Positions 30,617 through 43,300 of a stretch of DNA of 64,000 nucleotides are shown piece after piece. The notes under the pieces were generated by a model that did not search any database, was not told the origin of the DNA, and saw only the letters and a program-made list of their open reading frames with translations. Numbering within the stretch: position 1 is the first letter of the stretch; every line of letters begins with the position of its first letter. Source of the DNA: Yersinia hibernica (GTDB taxonomy: Bacteria > Pseudomonadota > Gammaproteobacteria > Enterobacterales > Enterobacteriaceae); contig NZ_CP032487.1 in assembly GCF_004124235.1 (NCBI RefSeq), forward strand, positions 2,914,001 to 2,978,000, in the 5' to 3' direction. The translations under genes were made by a program, and so were the position numbers.

Positions 30617-32446
30617 TTAGCACTCACCAACACCACGCCATAGCGTCACACTTTCACCCGACAATTGCAGGTTAACACCCGCATCCGTGATATTCAGTTG
30701 GCCGCCCCCCGCCCAACATTGCCACTGTGCAACATTCAGTAAAGGAGAGCGCGGTAATAAAATATTGCTATCGCCGTGGCGCTGGATGGCCACCATCACC
30801 CGCTCACGCTGATAACTGCGAATGAATATTAGAGAATCACCATTGGCGTGAATAATCTGGCAGCCACCGCGCCGCAGTGCCAAACTTTGGTGCCGTAAAG
30901 CGGCCATTTGCTGACACAATTTCAGCAAATCATCATCCCACTGAGTCTCATCCCATGGGAAAGGTTTGCGGCAGAATGGGTCATTGCCCCCATCCAGGCC
31001 AATTTCATCGCCATAAAACAAGCAAGGCACACCAATCCAGCTAAACAGCCACACCAGCGCCATTTGCATGCGTTTTTTATCGCCATTGAGCAAAGTAATA
31101 AATCGGGCGGTATCGTGGCTATCCAACTGGTTAAATAAACGTAGCTGATGACCATGAGGTAAACCGGCACGGTATTCATCCATCCAATAAGCGCAATCCT
31201 CAGCACGGAGTTTTATTGGGTGATAAGCCACATCTTGCCCGGCTAGGAAGCTGCGCACTGGCAAGGCAAACCCCATATAATTCATTGCCGCATCCTCGAC
31301 ACCGGCATGCAGCCAATTCCGTGCATCGCCAAAGTGTTCGCCCAGAATATAGGCCGCTGGATTCTGGGCTTTTGCCGCCTGATAAATACCCGCCAGATGC
31401 TGTAAATTCCCTTGTGCGCCGCCCTCTTCTCCCAACATATGCACCACATCCAGCCGCCAGCCATCAATACTGTAAGGCGGTTTTAGCCAATGGCGCACTA
31501 CACTGTCTTCAGCGCGGTAAATTTTATTGACCACCGCCGGATTGGCGAAATTGAGTTTTGGTAAGCTGGCATTGCCTTTCCAATCTAGCGCCCGCCCATC
31601 AGGGAAAAAATTAAACCAGCCGCGATAGGGGGAATCGGGGTGATGGCAGGCCCCATTCGCCCCTTGCTGATGGCGGTCAAACCAATGATGGGAATCCCCG
31701 GTATGATTAAACACCCCATCCAGCACCAATTTGATGCCCGCATCATGAGTTGCGCGACGTAATTGCAGGAAAGCCTGCTCGCCACCGAGGTAGGGATCAA
31801 CCTGATAATAATCTTGCGTATCATATTTATGCACACTGGGCGCAGTAAAAATCGGGTTGAGATAGAGGGCGGTTACCCCCAACTGCTGCAAGTAAGGGAG
31901 TTTTTGACTGATACCGGCTAAGTCGCCGCCATAGAATGTCGACGCGGCATTCACATCATCAAGTGGTTGCTGCCAATCGCGGCGCGCAACCGGGTTACCG
32001 GCGGCATGATGGAAATAACTGCCATCCTGCACCCCATATTCTGCTTGGCTGCTAGCAAAACGATCAGGAAAGATTTGATAAAAAATCTGATCAGCCACCC
32101 AATCGGGGCCGCTATCAGGTAACTCAATAGCAAACTGAGCCAATTGTGCGGGCGGAACCACTGAAAAACCTAATGGGCCAAGCCACTGTTGATTGTCATT
32201 CCACAGCAATTTGAAACAATAACGCCGCACTGGCTGACCTTCATGTAATGGCAATGTCGCGCGATAACGCCAAAAACCATCGCGCCACTCACCCCGCATG
32301 GTCAGCAGCCACTCTTCATTATCTGGCTCACAGCGCAAAAAAACCTGGGTAGGCACATTTTCGCCCTGTAGCCAGAGTGTAATGTGTAATGCATTGCCCC
32401 GCTGACGGACGAAAGGCGCGACCGGTAGATGCCAACCACTCAGCAT
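30617..32446 (-). CDS. malZ: Maltodextrin glucosidase
   Basis: MalZ (609 residues) is a cytoplasmic GH13 enzyme that removes glucose from the reducing end of maltodextrins. An N-terminal beta-rich domain precedes the TIM barrel. Catalytic motifs are [18 protein letters not shown] with the aspartate nucleophile, ILGEHFGD with the acid-base glutamate, and [10 protein letters not shown]. It has nearly the length of E. coli MalZ. It stands between a dehydrogenase gene and proY, the latter neighbour as in E. coli. No MalT box was identified. Confidence 0.94.
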   Translation of the reverse strand: MLSGWHLPVAPFVRQRGNALHITLWLQGENVPTQVFLRCEPDNEEWLLTMRGEWRDGFWRYRATLPLHEGQPVRRYCFKLLWNDNQQWLGPLGFSVVPPAQLAQFAIELPDSGPDWVADQIFYQIFPDRFASSQAEYGVQDGSYFHHAAGNPVARRDWQQPLDDVNAASTFYGGDLAGISQKLPYLQQLGVTALYLNPIFTAPSVHKYDTQDYYQVDPYLGGEQAFLQLRRATHDAGIKLVLDGVFNHTGDSHHWFDRHQQGANGACHHPDSPYRGWFNFFPDGRALDWKGNASLPKLNFANPAVVNKIYRAEDSVVRHWLKPPYSIDGWRLDVVHMLGEEGGAQGNLQHLAGIYQAAKAQNPAAYILGEHFGDARNWLHAGVEDAAMNYMGFALPVRSFLAGQDVAYHPIKLRAEDCAYWMDEYRAGLPHGHQLRLFNQLDSHDTARFITLLNGDKKRMQMALVWLFSWIGVPCLFYGDEIGLDGGNDPFCRKPFPWDETQWDDDLLKLCQQMAALRHQSLALRRGGCQIIHANGDSLIFIRSYQRERVMVAIQRHGDSNILLPRSPLLNVAQWQCWAGGGQLNITDAGVNLQLSGESVTLWRGVGEC

Positions 32447-32651
32447 AAAATTCTCCTGCTTTAACCAAAACGATTGCTGTTAAGGCTATCTGGTGCAGGC
32501 ATTAACGCCGCGACACATTCACCTGTATGAATATAACCGCTATCAACAATGCCACGTTATAAGCAGCAGCCCCTCATCTGTCAGCATAAATATGGGGGAT
32601 GAGGCCAGGGGTGGAGAGAAGATTGTTCCATGGTAACGTGTCGAGCGAAAT

Positions 32652-32677
32652 AAAAAAGCCGGGACATCTCCCGGCTT
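32652..32677 (-). terminator. Terminator of proY
   Basis: On the minus strand AGCCGGGA pairs with TCCCGGCT around GATG, followed by TTTTTTATTT. It lies just after the proY stop. The 32447-32651 stretch upstream of malZ shows no other gene. Confidence 0.88.
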
Positions 32678-32699
32678 GATATGCGCTCTGGCGACACTT

Positions 32700-34091
32700 T
32701 TACTCTTCAGCGCTCGGCATAGCCGCTTTTTTCTTCTGATGGCTGACTTTGAAGTAATACCCCACCAGCAACAAGGCAATCCATACCAGCCCGACATACA
32801 ATGAAACGCGGGTCGCCGGGAACCAACCAATCAGGCCGATGATAAATACCAAGAAAATGATAGCCAGCACGGAAGTCAAGGTGCCACCACGCAGCGGGAA
32901 ATCCAACGCCTTAACTTGATCTTGGCTCAATGAGCGGCGGAAACCAATCTGGGAGAACAGGATCATAATCCACACCCAAACGGTGGCAAAGGTCGCCAGT
33001 GAGGCAATCACCAGGAACACATTTTCCGGCATGATGTAGTTCAGATACACGGCAATCAGCATGGCAAACATCATCACCAACACCGTGACCCACGGCACAC
33101 CGCGCTTAGAAATAGCCGCGAAGGCTTTAGGTGCATGGCCCTGCTCAGCCATCCCGTTTAGCATTCGGCCCACCCCAAATACATCACTGTTAATAGCAGA
33201 TAATGATGCGGTGATAACCACAAAGTTCAGAATACCCGCCGCCACAGTAATCCCCATGTGCTGGAAAGTCAGAACAAATGGGCTGCCGTTAGTGCCAACC
33301 TGATTCCATGGGTAAATCGACATAATGACAAACAGCGTGCCGACATAGAACATAAGAATACGCCATGGCACCGAGTTAATGGCCTTCGGAATAGATTTTT
33401 TCGGGTCTTCGGCCTCACCGGCAGTGATACCGATAATCTCAATCCCGCCATAAGCAAACATCACCAATTGCAATGACAGGATCATGCCGACAAAACCGTT
33501 ACTGAAGAAACCGCCGTTGGTCCATAAATTATGGATGCCAGTCGGCTGCCCACCATTACCAATGCCCCAAACGATGATGCCAATACCGGCCAGAATCATG
33601 ATAATAATGGTGGCGACTTTAAAGAATGAGAACCAGAATTCCAGCTCGCCGAACACCTTAACGCTCATCATATTGACTGCGCCAATGATAAGAACAACAC
33701 TCAGCACCCATACCCAATGAGGCACATCAGGGAACCAGACCCCCATATAGATACCGAACGCGGTCACATCGGCAATAGCAACAATCAGGATTTCAAAGCA
33801 ATAAGTCCAGCCGGTGATATAACCGGCCATTGGCCCGAGGTAATCTTGCGCATAGCGTGAGAATGAGCTGGCTTGCGGATTATTCACTGACATCTCACCC
33901 AAGGCGCGCATGATGATAAATGCCACCACGCCACCAATCAGGTACGCCAATAATACGCTTGGCCCAGCCAGTCTTATTGCATCAGCCGAACCATAGAATA
34001 AGCCGGTACCTATTGCTGACCCCAATGCCATAAAGCGAATGTGGCGCGTTGTCAGGCCGCGTTTTAGCTTATTTTTGACTGGTAATTCCAT
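32700..34091 (-). CDS. proY: Amino acid permease ProY (proline-specific)
   Basis: ProY (463 residues from this start) is an inner-membrane amino acid:proton symporter of the APC family, cryptic in Salmonella. The first helix holds [20 protein letters not shown], and [20 protein letters not shown] is the family's conserved helix; about twelve hydrophobic segments are present. The ATG at 34091 ([13 protein letters not shown]) aligns with E. coli ProY and has GGGAT upstream, so it was preferred over the ATG at 34118. It lies downstream of brnQ, separated by a terminator. Substrate preference is taken from the family. Confidence 0.93.
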   Translation of the reverse strand: MELPVKNKLKRGLTTRHIRFMALGSAIGTGLFYGSADAIRLAGPSVLLAYLIGGVVAFIIMRALGEMSVNNPQASSFSRYAQDYLGPMAGYITGWTYCFEILIVAIADVTAFGIYMGVWFPDVPHWVWVLSVVLIIGAVNMMSVKVFGELEFWFSFFKVATIIIMILAGIGIIVWGIGNGGQPTGIHNLWTNGGFFSNGFVGMILSLQLVMFAYGGIEIIGITAGEAEDPKKSIPKAINSVPWRILMFYVGTLFVIMSIYPWNQVGTNGSPFVLTFQHMGITVAAGILNFVVITASLSAINSDVFGVGRMLNGMAEQGHAPKAFAAISKRGVPWVTVLVMMFAMLIAVYLNYIMPENVFLVIASLATFATVWVWIMILFSQIGFRRSLSQDQVKALDFPLRGGTLTSVLAIIFLVFIIGLIGWFPATRVSLYVGLVWIALLLVGYYFKVSHQKKKAAMPSAEE

Positions 34092-34114
34092 GAACTTTAT
34101 CCCGTCTTTTTTCA

Positions 34115-34145
34115 GCAAAAAGCCACGGGGATGAGCCGTGGCTAA
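34115..34145 (-). terminator. Terminator between brnQ and proY
   Basis: On the minus strand AGCCACGG pairs with CCGTGGCT around a 7-base loop and is followed by TTTTTGC. It ends the brnQ transcript just before proY; some read-through may express proY. Confidence 0.83.
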
Positions 34146-34166
34146 AAATATCCGATGACTGTGCAG

Positions 34167-35486
34167 TTATTGCTTAGCAGCAACTTCCTGACGACAGCAC
34201 AGGCGATCGTACAACCCTACGACGACGAATACCAGTAGGGACGGCGATAACCATGCCAGACCTTGCTCAGCCAAGGGAAGATGCTGAGTCCATTCCGGCA
34301 GGAAATGGGCAAAAGTCGAGGCTTTTACCGCATCAAGGATACCGAACAGCAAACTGACCAACATGACTGGAGCCACGATACGGGAAGCATGATGCCACCA
34401 GCGCAAAGTGAAACTCATCAGCACCAGCACAATACAAGGTGGATAAATCGCCGTCAGCACTGGAATGGAAATCTGAATCAGGTGGCTTAGCCCCAAATTC
34501 GATACCATCATCGAGAAAATACCGAGGATAAACACCAATGTGCGGTATGACAGTGGCAAATACTGGGCGAAAAACTCTGCGCAAGCACAGGTTAGGCCGA
34601 CGGCGGTCACCATACAGGCGATGAAAATCAAGGCGGCCAAGAACACACTGCCCAAACCACCAAAGGTGTGCTGAACATAAGCATGTAATACCACCGCACC
34701 ATTTTGTGCCTCTGGCACCAGGCTACCACTGCTGGAACCCAGCTTAAACAAGCTCAGATAAACCAGAGTCAAACCAATACCGGCAATCAAACCCGCCCAG
34801 ATGGTATAGCGCGTCAGTAACCCAGCAGAAACCACGCCACGTGAGCGGGCTGCATTAACAATGACAATACCGAACACCAAGGCCCCTAAGGTATCCATGG
34901 TCAGATAGCCATTGACGAAACCCGAAGAGAATGCGGCTTGTTGGTAAGCATCAGTGGCAGGAATCAACGGGCCGGCGGGCCAAATCAAGGCGGCAATACC
35001 CAAAATAGCCAGCGCCAGAATTTTCAGCGGCGCCAGAATATGCCCGACGGTATCCAGTAAACGCCCCGGATACAGCGAAATCCCGATGACCAGCGCAAAA
35101 TAAACCACACTATAGATAAACAGTGGCAGCGGGCCATCACCGGTCAAAGGGGCAATACCCACTTCGAAAGAGACCGTGGCGGTGCGCGGGGTTGCAAACA
35201 GTGGCCCAACCGCCAGATAACAGACGGTAGCCAGAACTAGGCCCGCACCACGGCCGATTGGCGTACTCAGAGCATCAATACCGCCACCCACACGAGCCAG
35301 CGCGATAACGGTAATTACCGGTAATCCAACCGCAGTAATCAGGAAGCCCAAAGCGGCCCACCAAACATGTTCACCCGATTGTAAACCAACCATCGGTGGG
35401 AAGATGATGTTACCCGCGCCAACAAACAAGGCAAAGGTCATAAAACCTAATGCCATAATATCTTTAGATGATAAACGATGACTCAT
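34167..35486 (-). CDS. brnQ: Branched-chain amino acid:cation symporter
   Basis: BrnQ (439 residues) takes up leucine, isoleucine and valine across the inner membrane. The N-terminus [20 protein letters not shown] and the helix [14 protein letters not shown] are diagnostic, and about twelve membrane segments follow. The length matches E. coli. In E. coli brnQ lies directly after phoR; here a PstS-like gene and about 330 bases lie between them, so brnQ probably has its own promoter. Confidence 0.95.
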   Translation of the reverse strand: MSHRLSSKDIMALGFMTFALFVGAGNIIFPPMVGLQSGEHVWWAALGFLITAVGLPVITVIALARVGGGIDALSTPIGRGAGLVLATVCYLAVGPLFATPRTATVSFEVGIAPLTGDGPLPLFIYSVVYFALVIGISLYPGRLLDTVGHILAPLKILALAILGIAALIWPAGPLIPATDAYQQAAFSSGFVNGYLTMDTLGALVFGIVIVNAARSRGVVSAGLLTRYTIWAGLIAGIGLTLVYLSLFKLGSSSGSLVPEAQNGAVVLHAYVQHTFGGLGSVFLAALIFIACMVTAVGLTCACAEFFAQYLPLSYRTLVFILGIFSMMVSNLGLSHLIQISIPVLTAIYPPCIVLVLMSFTLRWWHHASRIVAPVMLVSLLFGILDAVKASTFAHFLPEWTQHLPLAEQGLAWLSPSLLVFVVVGLYDRLCCRQEVAAKQ

Positions 35487-35818
35487 AGTGATGTGTGTTG
35501 CCTAGTTAAATGACCAAAAGAAAAAGTCCTAAGTTGTGGTCTTCCCGACGTGATGAAACGATACAAAGCTCTGATAAACGCAAACTCCGGCGGTTAATAA
35601 GCAATCAATTTCGTCAGTATGCAGTGTTTTTGAAGTTATTTGCAGGTGGAATAGGCCAACAACGGCGGTAAGTAGACCGTTTATAGCGGAGAAAGGCAAG
35701 TCTGGATCACAAAAGCAGAGCCTTCGTCCAGATAATTTAACCAAACCAGTCAATAATTCCAGATTTAGAAAAATACACGCCATATGATTTGTATCATTTA
35801 TATCCAACTGTTAACAAA
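35487..35818. promoter_or_regulatory. Intergenic region upstream of brnQ
   Basis: This 332-base gap lies between the PstS-like gene and brnQ and must hold the brnQ promoter. A minus-strand open frame at 35529-35807 spans most of it, but it starts with TTG, lacks a ribosome-binding site and resembles no known protein, so it was not called. I see no clear terminator for the PstS-like gene here. Confidence 0.4.
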
Positions 35819-36811
35819 TCAATCAGCAAAACCCAACTCTTTTCGAGTATGCTTCAGCATCTCAGGGGGCAGGGGCAAGTAGCCATCATGAGTCACACGT
35901 TTTTGCCCTTCTGGCGATAAAACACGCTCAAAAAAGGCCGCAGTCAGCGGCTCTAGCGGCTTACCCGGTACTTTATTGATATAAATATACAGATAGCGCG
36001 ATAAGGGGTAGCGCCCATTTTTGACATTCTCGGCAGTCGGCATCACATAATCTTGGCCATTGGCAGCCAGTGAAAGTGATTTAACGCCGCTGTTTCGAAA
36101 GCCGATACTGGCATAGCCAATGGCATTTAATGAACCGGCGACCGCCTGCACCACGGAAGCCGACCCTGGCAATTCATTGATATTATTATCAAAATCACCA
36201 TCACAGAGCACTCGCTGTTTGAAGAAACCATAGGTGCCAGAAGCTGAGTTTCGACTATAGCGCTGCAAAGATAGCGCCGCCCAACGTCCCGTCAACCCGA
36301 GTTCGCCAAAACGCTGAATACGCTGAGATTCGCCGCATCGGCGATTTTGCGAAAAAACAGCATCAAGTTGAGATAAAGTGATTTTATTCAGTGGGTTATC
36401 CTGATGAACAAAAACCACCAATGCATCTACCGCCACCGGGACAGCCAGCGGTGGATAACCATAACGTTGCGTAAATGCGGTGACTTCAGCAGCTTTCATT
36501 GGCCGGCTCATCGGGCCGAGTTGCGTCGCCCCTGCCGCCAATGCCGCCGGGGCGGTAGAGGAACCTGCTGCCTGTATTTGTAAGTTAACGCCGGGATAAT
36601 GGCGATTGAAATCATCAGCCCATAAAAACATCAAGTTAGCTAAGGTATCGGAGCCGACACTGGAAAGATTACCGGACAAAGCATGAGGTTTTAGCGCCTG
36701 CACCTCTGCAACAGGCGAAACCGCGACAGGTAGTGCATAAGCCCCCCAGCAGCACCCGAGCAGAGCATGTAACAGTGCCAGTTTTCCCCATTTCATCAGC
36801 TTGGTGTCCAT
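35819..36811 (-). CDS. PstS-like phosphate-binding protein attached to phoBR
   Basis: This 330-residue periplasmic binding protein has a signal peptide (GKLALLHALLGCCWGAYA) and phosphate-binding loops of the PstS family: SSVGSDTLANL, QIQAAGSSTAPAAL and GPMSRPM. It therefore probably binds phosphate. It starts only seven bases after the phoR stop, in the same direction, so it is likely the third gene of a phoB-phoR operon. E. coli has no such gene here. No PstC, PstA or PstB genes lie beside it. It may be a sensor or scavenger helping PhoR or a distant Pst transporter; this is inference. Confidence 0.85.
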   Translation of the reverse strand: MDTKLMKWGKLALLHALLGCCWGAYALPVAVSPVAEVQALKPHALSGNLSSVGSDTLANLMFLWADDFNRHYPGVNLQIQAAGSSTAPAALAAGATQLGPMSRPMKAAEVTAFTQRYGYPPLAVPVAVDALVVFVHQDNPLNKITLSQLDAVFSQNRRCGESQRIQRFGELGLTGRWAALSLQRYSRNSASGTYGFFKQRVLCDGDFDNNINELPGSASVVQAVAGSLNAIGYASIGFRNSGVKSLSLAANGQDYVMPTAENVKNGRYPLSRYLYIYINKVPGKPLEPLTAAFFERVLSPEGQKRVTHDGYLPLPPEMLKHTRKELGFAD

Positions 36812-36817
36812 GCAATC

Positions 36818-38134
36818 TTAGGATTTGACTGCATTCTCGGTTAAAACCGGCGGAACAATCAACCGATTCGGCAAGGTAAAAATAAATCTCGTCCCCAAGC
36901 CGATTTCACTCATAATCTCCAAACGTGCCTCGTGATGGCTCAATGCATGCTTCACAATGGCCAACCCCAAGCCACTGCCCCCCGTCTGTCTTGAGCGGGC
37001 TTTATCCACCCGATAAAAGCGCTCGGTAAGACGCGGCAGATGCTCAGGGCCAATGCCCGGCCCATTATCACTTACCTGAAATTGTGCACCTTGTGCAGTG
37101 CGCTGCCAGCACACTTCAATCTTGGTGCCATTTGGTGTGTGATTGACCGCGTTATAGACCAGATTAGACACCGCGCTGCGCAGTTGATCTTCATTACCGA
37201 ACACTTTGAGTTGCTCATTGATACGGAAAGTAATTTCATGACGCCCGTCGCTTAATGCTTGCACCTCATGCTGCAACATTTTCAGCATACGCGGAATATC
37301 GACCTGTTCATTCATATCTATACTTGGCGCAGCTTCAATTCGCGACAGCGTCAATAATTGTTTCACCAACCCATCCATACGTTTGGTCTGTTCCTGCATC
37401 GTCCCCAGAGCTTTATCCCGTAATGGCCCCGCCAACTCTTGATCGTGCATCATTTCCAGATAGCCCTGCAAGACGGTCAGAGGAGTGCGCAGCTCATGAC
37501 TGACATTGGCAAAGAAATTACGCCGTGCCCCTTCGAGCTGGCGCATTTGGGTAACATCACGGGCCACCATCAGCAATTGCCCCTCAGAATATGGCATCAC
37601 GCGGAACTCAACGTAATAACCATTATTCAGTTGCAGGGTCAATGGGCGGGAAAACTCTTGCTGCTGTAGGTACTGACTGAATTCAGGGTAGCGCAGCAAG
37701 TTAAGAATATGCTGGCCATTATCTTCCGGCCAACGGAACCCCAGCAATTGCTGCGCCAAACCATTACACCAGAAAATATTGCCATCAATTGTCGTCATAA
37801 CGACTGCATCAGGTAATGATTCGGCACCGCTACGGAACCGCTTGATAAGTAAAGCCAATTCACGCCGCCGCCGCCGGTTGCGCAATTGCATCTGATATAA
37901 GCCGTAAAATAAAGGTTCCCAGCTCCAGCGCCCCGCAGGCGGAGTCATGCTGCGGTCTAACCACAGCCAATGAGATAATTTGAGTTGGTTATAGAAATTC
38001 CAGACCAGCGCCGCGATAACTGAAACCAATAATAGCCAAGGAAGGTGCCCGATAAAGGCACCTAACAATAATGCGGGCAGACAAAAAAGGGCCAGCTCTA
38101 ACGCCAGCGTTTTCCATGATAAACGTTCTAACAC
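36818..38134 (-). CDS. phoR: Phosphate regulon sensor kinase PhoR
   Basis: PhoR (438 residues) phosphorylates PhoB when phosphate is low and reverses this when the Pst-PhoU complex signals plenty. Two membrane helices lie at the N-terminus, followed by a PAS domain ([18 protein letters not shown]). The H-box is [16 protein letters not shown], and the kinase domain shows [17 protein letters not shown] and [12 protein letters not shown]. The gene follows phoB by 24 bases and precedes the PstS-like gene by seven. Confidence 0.97.
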   Translation of the reverse strand: MLERLSWKTLALELALFCLPALLLGAFIGHLPWLLLVSVIAALVWNFYNQLKLSHWLWLDRSMTPPAGRWSWEPLFYGLYQMQLRNRRRRRELALLIKRFRSGAESLPDAVVMTTIDGNIFWCNGLAQQLLGFRWPEDNGQHILNLLRYPEFSQYLQQQEFSRPLTLQLNNGYYVEFRVMPYSEGQLLMVARDVTQMRQLEGARRNFFANVSHELRTPLTVLQGYLEMMHDQELAGPLRDKALGTMQEQTKRMDGLVKQLLTLSRIEAAPSIDMNEQVDIPRMLKMLQHEVQALSDGRHEITFRINEQLKVFGNEDQLRSAVSNLVYNAVNHTPNGTKIEVCWQRTAQGAQFQVSDNGPGIGPEHLPRLTERFYRVDKARSRQTGGSGLGLAIVKHALSHHEARLEIMSEIGLGTRFIFTLPNRLIVPPVLTENAVKS

Positions 38135-38158
38135 AACGAATTCTCCGGCACTGAAAAC

Positions 38159-38848
38159 TCAGTAGCGCGTTGAGAAACGGTATCCGGTTCCCCGGACAGT
38201 TTGTACCATTCTGTCATGGCCATCAATTTCAAGCGCCTTACGTAGCCGACGAATATGCACATCAACAGTGCGGTCTTCTACATAAACGTTAGTGCCCCAG
38301 ACATAATTAAGCAACTGTTCCCGGCTGTAAACTCGCTCAGGATGGGTCATAAAGAAGTGCAATAACTTAAACTCGGTCGGCCCCATATCTAGCGCTTGCT
38401 CATTGGCCATCACTCTATGCGAGGAAGGATCTAAACTTAACCCTTGCATTTCAATCACTTCTTCAACTGCCATTGGTGAGATCCGGCGCATAACAGCTTT
38501 GATGCGCGCCACCAATTCTTTGGGTGAAAAAGGTTTGGTAATGTAGTCATCAGCTCCCACTTCCAAACCGCGCACTCGGTCTTCCTCTTCGCCACGGGCG
38601 GTCAACATCATCACTGGGATATCGCGGGTCAGCGCTTCACGTTTCATGTGTTTAATAAACTGAATACCTGAACCTCCAGGTAACATCCAGTCCAATAACA
38701 CTAAATCGGGGAAAGGCTCCGATAAACGAGTCACTGCACTGTCATAGTCCTCGGCTTCTAACGGTTGGTAGCCATTCTGTTCCAACACAAAACACACCAT
38801 CTCACGGATGGGGGCTTCATCTTCAACTACCAGTATGCGTCTTGCCAT
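38159..38848 (-). CDS. phoB: Phosphate regulon response regulator PhoB
   Basis: PhoB (229 residues) is an OmpR-type regulator that activates phosphate-starvation genes. The receiver begins [17 protein letters not shown] with phosphoacceptor D53 in LLDWMLPG, and the winged-helix effector ends in [13 protein letters not shown] and [10 protein letters not shown]. Two adjacent ATG codons occur; the second at 38848 gives the E. coli N-terminus and length and has CAGGG upstream. The open frame extends to 38998 without a better start. A Pho box upstream suggests autoregulation. Confidence 0.97.
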   Translation of the reverse strand: MARRILVVEDEAPIREMVCFVLEQNGYQPLEAEDYDSAVTRLSEPFPDLVLLDWMLPGGSGIQFIKHMKREALTRDIPVMMLTARGEEEDRVRGLEVGADDYITKPFSPKELVARIKAVMRRISPMAVEEVIEMQGLSLDPSSHRVMANEQALDMGPTEFKLLHFFMTHPERVYSREQLLNYVWGTNVYVEDRTVDVHIRRLRKALEIDGHDRMVQTVRGTGYRFSTRY

Positions 38849-38900
38849 CATTAACCCTGCCAGTAAGTTAGTGGTCACTACTTGATTTCGGAAGCCATTA

Positions 38901-38930
38901 TGCGTCACTTTTATGACATTTTTATGAAAA
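38901..38930 (-). promoter_or_regulatory. Pho box upstream of phoB
   Basis: On the minus strand two direct 11-base repeats, TTTTCATAAAA and ATGTCATAAAA, are followed by a partial third, GTGACGCA. This matches the Pho box pattern of CTGTCAT repeats spaced by A/T. It lies about 55-80 bases before the phoB start and so should mediate PhoB autoactivation of phoB-phoR and the PstS-like gene. Confidence 0.85.
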
Positions 38931-39117
38931 ACATCGCGCTCTTGCAAGCAATAAGCATAGTGAAAAATTTCATGATAATTGTAAAATGCAGCACTCAAGT
39001 TTGCGAGGCGTCTCGGAGATTTCTCTCTCCCCCTGCTTTTGGCCGCGACATCCGGCGGGCAACGTTTATAATCAGCGCCATTATCTTAGAAAGACCACCT
39101 GCCATAGCGGGAGATTT

Positions 39118-40356
39118 ATGCGCATTATTCACACCTCTGACTGGCATCTAGGCCAGCATTTCTTTACCAAAAGCCGTGCGCCTGAACATCAGGCCTTTTT
39201 GCACTGGCTTATTGAACAAATTGAAGAAAATCAGGTTGATGCGCTGATTGTAGCGGGTGATATTTTTGATACTGGCTCGCCACCCAGCTATGCCCGTGAG
39301 CTGTATAACCGTTTTGTCGCCGAACTCCAAGCAACAAGTTGCCAGTTGGTTGTGTTAGGGGGGAATCATGATTCAGTAGCAACACTGAATGAGTCTCGGG
39401 GTCTGCTTTCTTATTTGAATACCACCGTCATTTCTTGCGCTAATAGCAATCTGGATCAACAAGTTATTATTCTGAAAGACCGTCAAGGCCAACCAGCGGC
39501 CCTACTTTGCGCGATTCCTTTTTTGCGACCACGCGATTTAGTCACCAGTCAGGCCGGTGAATCCGGTGGGCAAAAACAACTGGCATTACAAGAAGCTATT
39601 GCCGCTCACTATCAGGCGCTTTATCAGCGGGCAGTGGTACAGCGCACTGAACTAGGGTTGCCCCTACCTATTATTGCCACCGGGCATTTAACCACCGTGG
39701 GGGTCACCACCACCGACTCGGTGCGTGATATTTACATCGGCACATTGGATGCTTTCCCGGCTCAAGCTTTCCCCCCGGCGGATTATATTGCGCTGGGCCA
39801 TATCCATCGCGCTCAGCAAGTGGCAAAAACCGAGCATATCCGCTACAGCGGTTCCCCCATCGCGTTAAGTTTTGATGAGTTGGGCAGAGAAAAAAGTGTC
39901 TATTTGGTTGAGTTTGCTCAGCAAGCTTTAGCATCAGTGACCCCACTCTTCATCCCACAATTTCAACCAATGAAACTCGTCAAAGGCGATTTGGCGCAAA
40001 TAGAGCAACAGCTAGCCGAATTTGCTCACCATCAGGGCTTACCGGTATGGCTAGATATCGAAGTCGTAACACAGGACTATCTCACTGATATTCAAAGGCG
40101 AATACAGGCACTGGCTGCGGAACTGCCAGTGGAAGTGGTACTACTACGGCGCAGTAAAGAGCAGCGCAATCACAGCATTGAACGCCAAGAAAAAGAAACT
40201 CTCAATGAGCTAAATGTCACGGATGTATTTGAGCGCCGGTTGGCGCAAGAGGCGGATTTAGCCGAGCCACGCCAAGAGCGCATGCGCCAAATGTTCAATC
40301 AAGTGGTGGAGGACATCACACAAGGTAAAGATGCTGCAGAGGAACAACTGACATGA
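39118..40356 (+). CDS. sbcD: Exonuclease subunit SbcD
   Basis: SbcD (412 residues) is the Mre11-type nuclease of the SbcCD complex, which cuts DNA hairpins and protein-blocked ends. The metallophosphoesterase motifs are [28 protein letters not shown] and GHIHRAQ, supplying the manganese ligands. The start at 39118 gives [12 protein letters not shown] with GGGAG upstream; the open frame extends to 38986 but those residues fit no SbcD. It diverges from phoB and its stop overlaps the sbcC start as ATGA. Confidence 0.96.
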   Translation: MRIIHTSDWHLGQHFFTKSRAPEHQAFLHWLIEQIEENQVDALIVAGDIFDTGSPPSYARELYNRFVAELQATSCQLVVLGGNHDSVATLNESRGLLSYLNTTVISCANSNLDQQVIILKDRQGQPAALLCAIPFLRPRDLVTSQAGESGGQKQLALQEAIAAHYQALYQRAVVQRTELGLPLPIIATGHLTTVGVTTTDSVRDIYIGTLDAFPAQAFPPADYIALGHIHRAQQVAKTEHIRYSGSPIALSFDELGREKSVYLVEFAQQALASVTPLFIPQFQPMKLVKGDLAQIEQQLAEFAHHQGLPVWLDIEVVTQDYLTDIQRRIQALAAELPVEVVLLRRSKEQRNHSIERQEKETLNELNVTDVFERRLAQEADLAEPRQERMRQMFNQVVEDITQGKDAAEEQLT

Positions 40357-43300
40357 GAATTTTAAGTTTACGGCTGAAAAATATTAATTCTCTACAAGGT
40401 GAATGGAAGATTGATTTCACTGCAGAGCCCTTTGCCAGCAGCGGATTATTCGCTATCACCGGCCCGACAGGGGCGGGTAAAACCACGCTGCTTGATGCCA
40501 TTTGTCTCGCGCTATACCACCAAACTCCGCGTTTGAATGTCACTCCTAGCCAAAACGAACTGATGACTCGCCACACTGCGGAGTCGCTAGCTGAAGTTGA
40601 ATTCGAGGTAAAAGGAACACGTTATCGCGCGTTCTGGAGCCAGCGCCGTGCCAAAAATAGCCCGGAGGGAAATCTACAAGCCCCTAAAGTTGAGCTGGCG
40701 CTGTGTGAAGATGGCAAAATCCTGGCGGATAAAGTGCGTGATAAGCTTGATATGATTGCTGCGATCACCGGACTGGATTTTGGCCGATTCACCAAATCGA
40801 TGCTGCTATCTCAGGGGCAATTCGCCGCGTTCCTTAATGCCGATGCTAATGACCGCGCGGAATTATTGGAAGAATTAACCGGCACCGATATCTATGGGCG
40901 GTTATCTGAACATGTTTTTGAACAGCATAAGCAGGCCAAGCTCGCGCTAGATACATTGCACCAACGTGCCAGTGGTATTGAGCTTCTTAATGAAGAACAG
41001 CGTTTAGCTTTAGCACAACAATTAGATGCACTCAGTGAACAAGAAAAACAGTTCACCGCAGAGCAACACGTGAATCAAAACCAAATAAATTGGCTCACCC
41101 ATTGGCAACAGCAGCAAAAAAATGTACTCGAATATCAACAACAACAGCAGCTCATTGAGCAAGAATATCAACAAGCACAGCCCGAACTGCAACGACTGGC
41201 CCGCAGTGAACCCGCTGAAAAGTTACGCCCCTTATTGCATGAGCGCGCACGTAGCCTACAGGATTTGCAGCAGATACAACTGCGTGTTACCACACTGACA
41301 GCACAACAAAAGCAACTTCAGACACAACTTACACCACTAGCCCACGCACTGGAACAGGCCAATCTTGCTCGCCAACAGCAAGCAGCTAGGCAGCATGAAC
41401 AAGAAACACTGATCGAGCAAAAAGTCGTTCCACTGGATAACATTATTGCTCAACAGCAGCACGCATTAATGCTACTTGCCACACAACTACAGCAGTTACG
41501 CAGTAAAGAACAGCATGTTAAACAACAAGTTGAATTAAATGAGCAACAGTTAAAGCAAACCCACCAGCGCCAGCAGCAACTGACGGAGTATACCCACCAG
41601 CATGCTCATCATCAGCACTGGGAAAAAAATCTACCCTTGTGGCGAGAGCAATTTCGCCAATTACATATTCAGCAAAAACAATTGGTTGAAAGCGAGCAGC
41701 AATTACAGCAAGAAGTCGCATTGCTCAGCTCCTTACAACAGCAAATCGCCACACTAAATGAACAAGAAAAACAACAGCAAACCGCATTAGCCCAAGCCAA
41801 TGCTCAGGCGGGCAGCATTCAGCAACAATTGTCAGCACTTGAACAGCAACAACCTTTAGCACAATTACACCAACAGCTGTCTGAACTCCAGCAACAGCGG
41901 CCAGTGCGACAGCAATTAGCCGCGTTATCACCGCTGGCACAACAAGTACAAGCGCTGCATGACAAACAACAGCAACAATTAGCAGGTCAACAACAGCAGC
42001 GACAACAACTCGAACAGCAGTTGGCAGAAAAACGTCAGTTATATAAACAACAAAAACAACATCTGACGGATCTGGAAGCTTTACTGGAGAGCGAAAAAAA
42101 AATAGTCAAGTTAGAGGCAGAGAGAGCCAAACTGCAACCGGGGAAGGCATGCCCATTATGTGGGGCATTGGATCACCCCGCTATTATTGAGTATCAATCT
42201 GTCAAACCCTCAGAAACGGCCATGCGAGTTGAAGAACTGCGACTTCAGGTTGAGCAGCTTTTCACTGTAGGAACAGAATTACGCACTCAGGTAGCAAATG
42301 CACAACAGCAGCAGTTACGCCTAGAGCAAGAGCTACAGTACAGCCAGCAGCAATTGACTGATTATCAACAACAATGGCAAACACTGACACAACCACTGGC
42401 GCTGACATTTGCCTTGAATGAACCTACGGCTTTAGCCGCCTGGCTACAGCAACAGGAACAATCAGAGCAAATCTGCCAACAGAGACGGACTGAATATGAA
42501 CAGCTGAATCAGCAATATCAACAAGCTAAAGATATTCTGGCTCAGGTAGAACAGCAGCAGCAGAAGCATCAACAGCAATTAACATTCGTGATTCAGCGCC
42601 AACAAGATGCCCAGCAATCTCACCAGAAACTGCTTTTACAACAGCAACATCAACAAGCTGAGTGGGTAAAAACGCGCCAAGATTTTAGTCATACCCTGGC
42701 AGAACTATCACTATCGCTACCTGAAACAGACCAACAACAGAACTGGCTATCTCTGCGAGAAGAAGAAAATCAACACTGGCAGCAGTACCAACAAGAGCTG
42801 CAGCAGTTGGCTCTAGCCCAAAAAGCGCTGGAAACGCAGATTGAAAATGAGCGTCGCCATTTACAAGAATGCATTGACCAGCTCTCGGCGCTCAGCCAAC
42901 AGCATCAACAAGCCGAAACCTTGTTCCAGCAACAACAGCAACAACGCCAGGCACTGTTTGGTGATATTCAGGTGACAGAGGCACGCCAGTTATTACGCCA
43001 ACAGCAGCAACAGGCCGAGTTGACACAGCAGAATGCATCTCACGCGCTGCAACAGGCACAATCTCAACTTAACTTGCTATCCGGTGAGTTAGCGGCGCTG
43101 CTACAGCAAAAACAGCAAAGTCAGCTGCGCGCGGCTGCAGCCCAAACTGAATTACAACACGCATTGGCAGACAGTGAATTTAAGGATGAGGATGCCTTAA
43201 CCAGCGCATTACTCAATGAAGAAGAAAGGCAACGTTTGCAGCAATTAAAGCAACAATTGAGCGAACGGCTGCAACAAGCACACATCCGCCAGCAGCAAGC

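Noticed and set aside
35529..35807. 92-codon minus-strand frame before brnQ
   Set aside because: It has a TTG start, no Shine-Dalgarno and no recognisable protein features, so it is probably chance in a promoter gap.
41518..41940. Minus-strand frames inside sbcC
   Set aside because: They are shadows of the glutamine-codon-rich coding strand.
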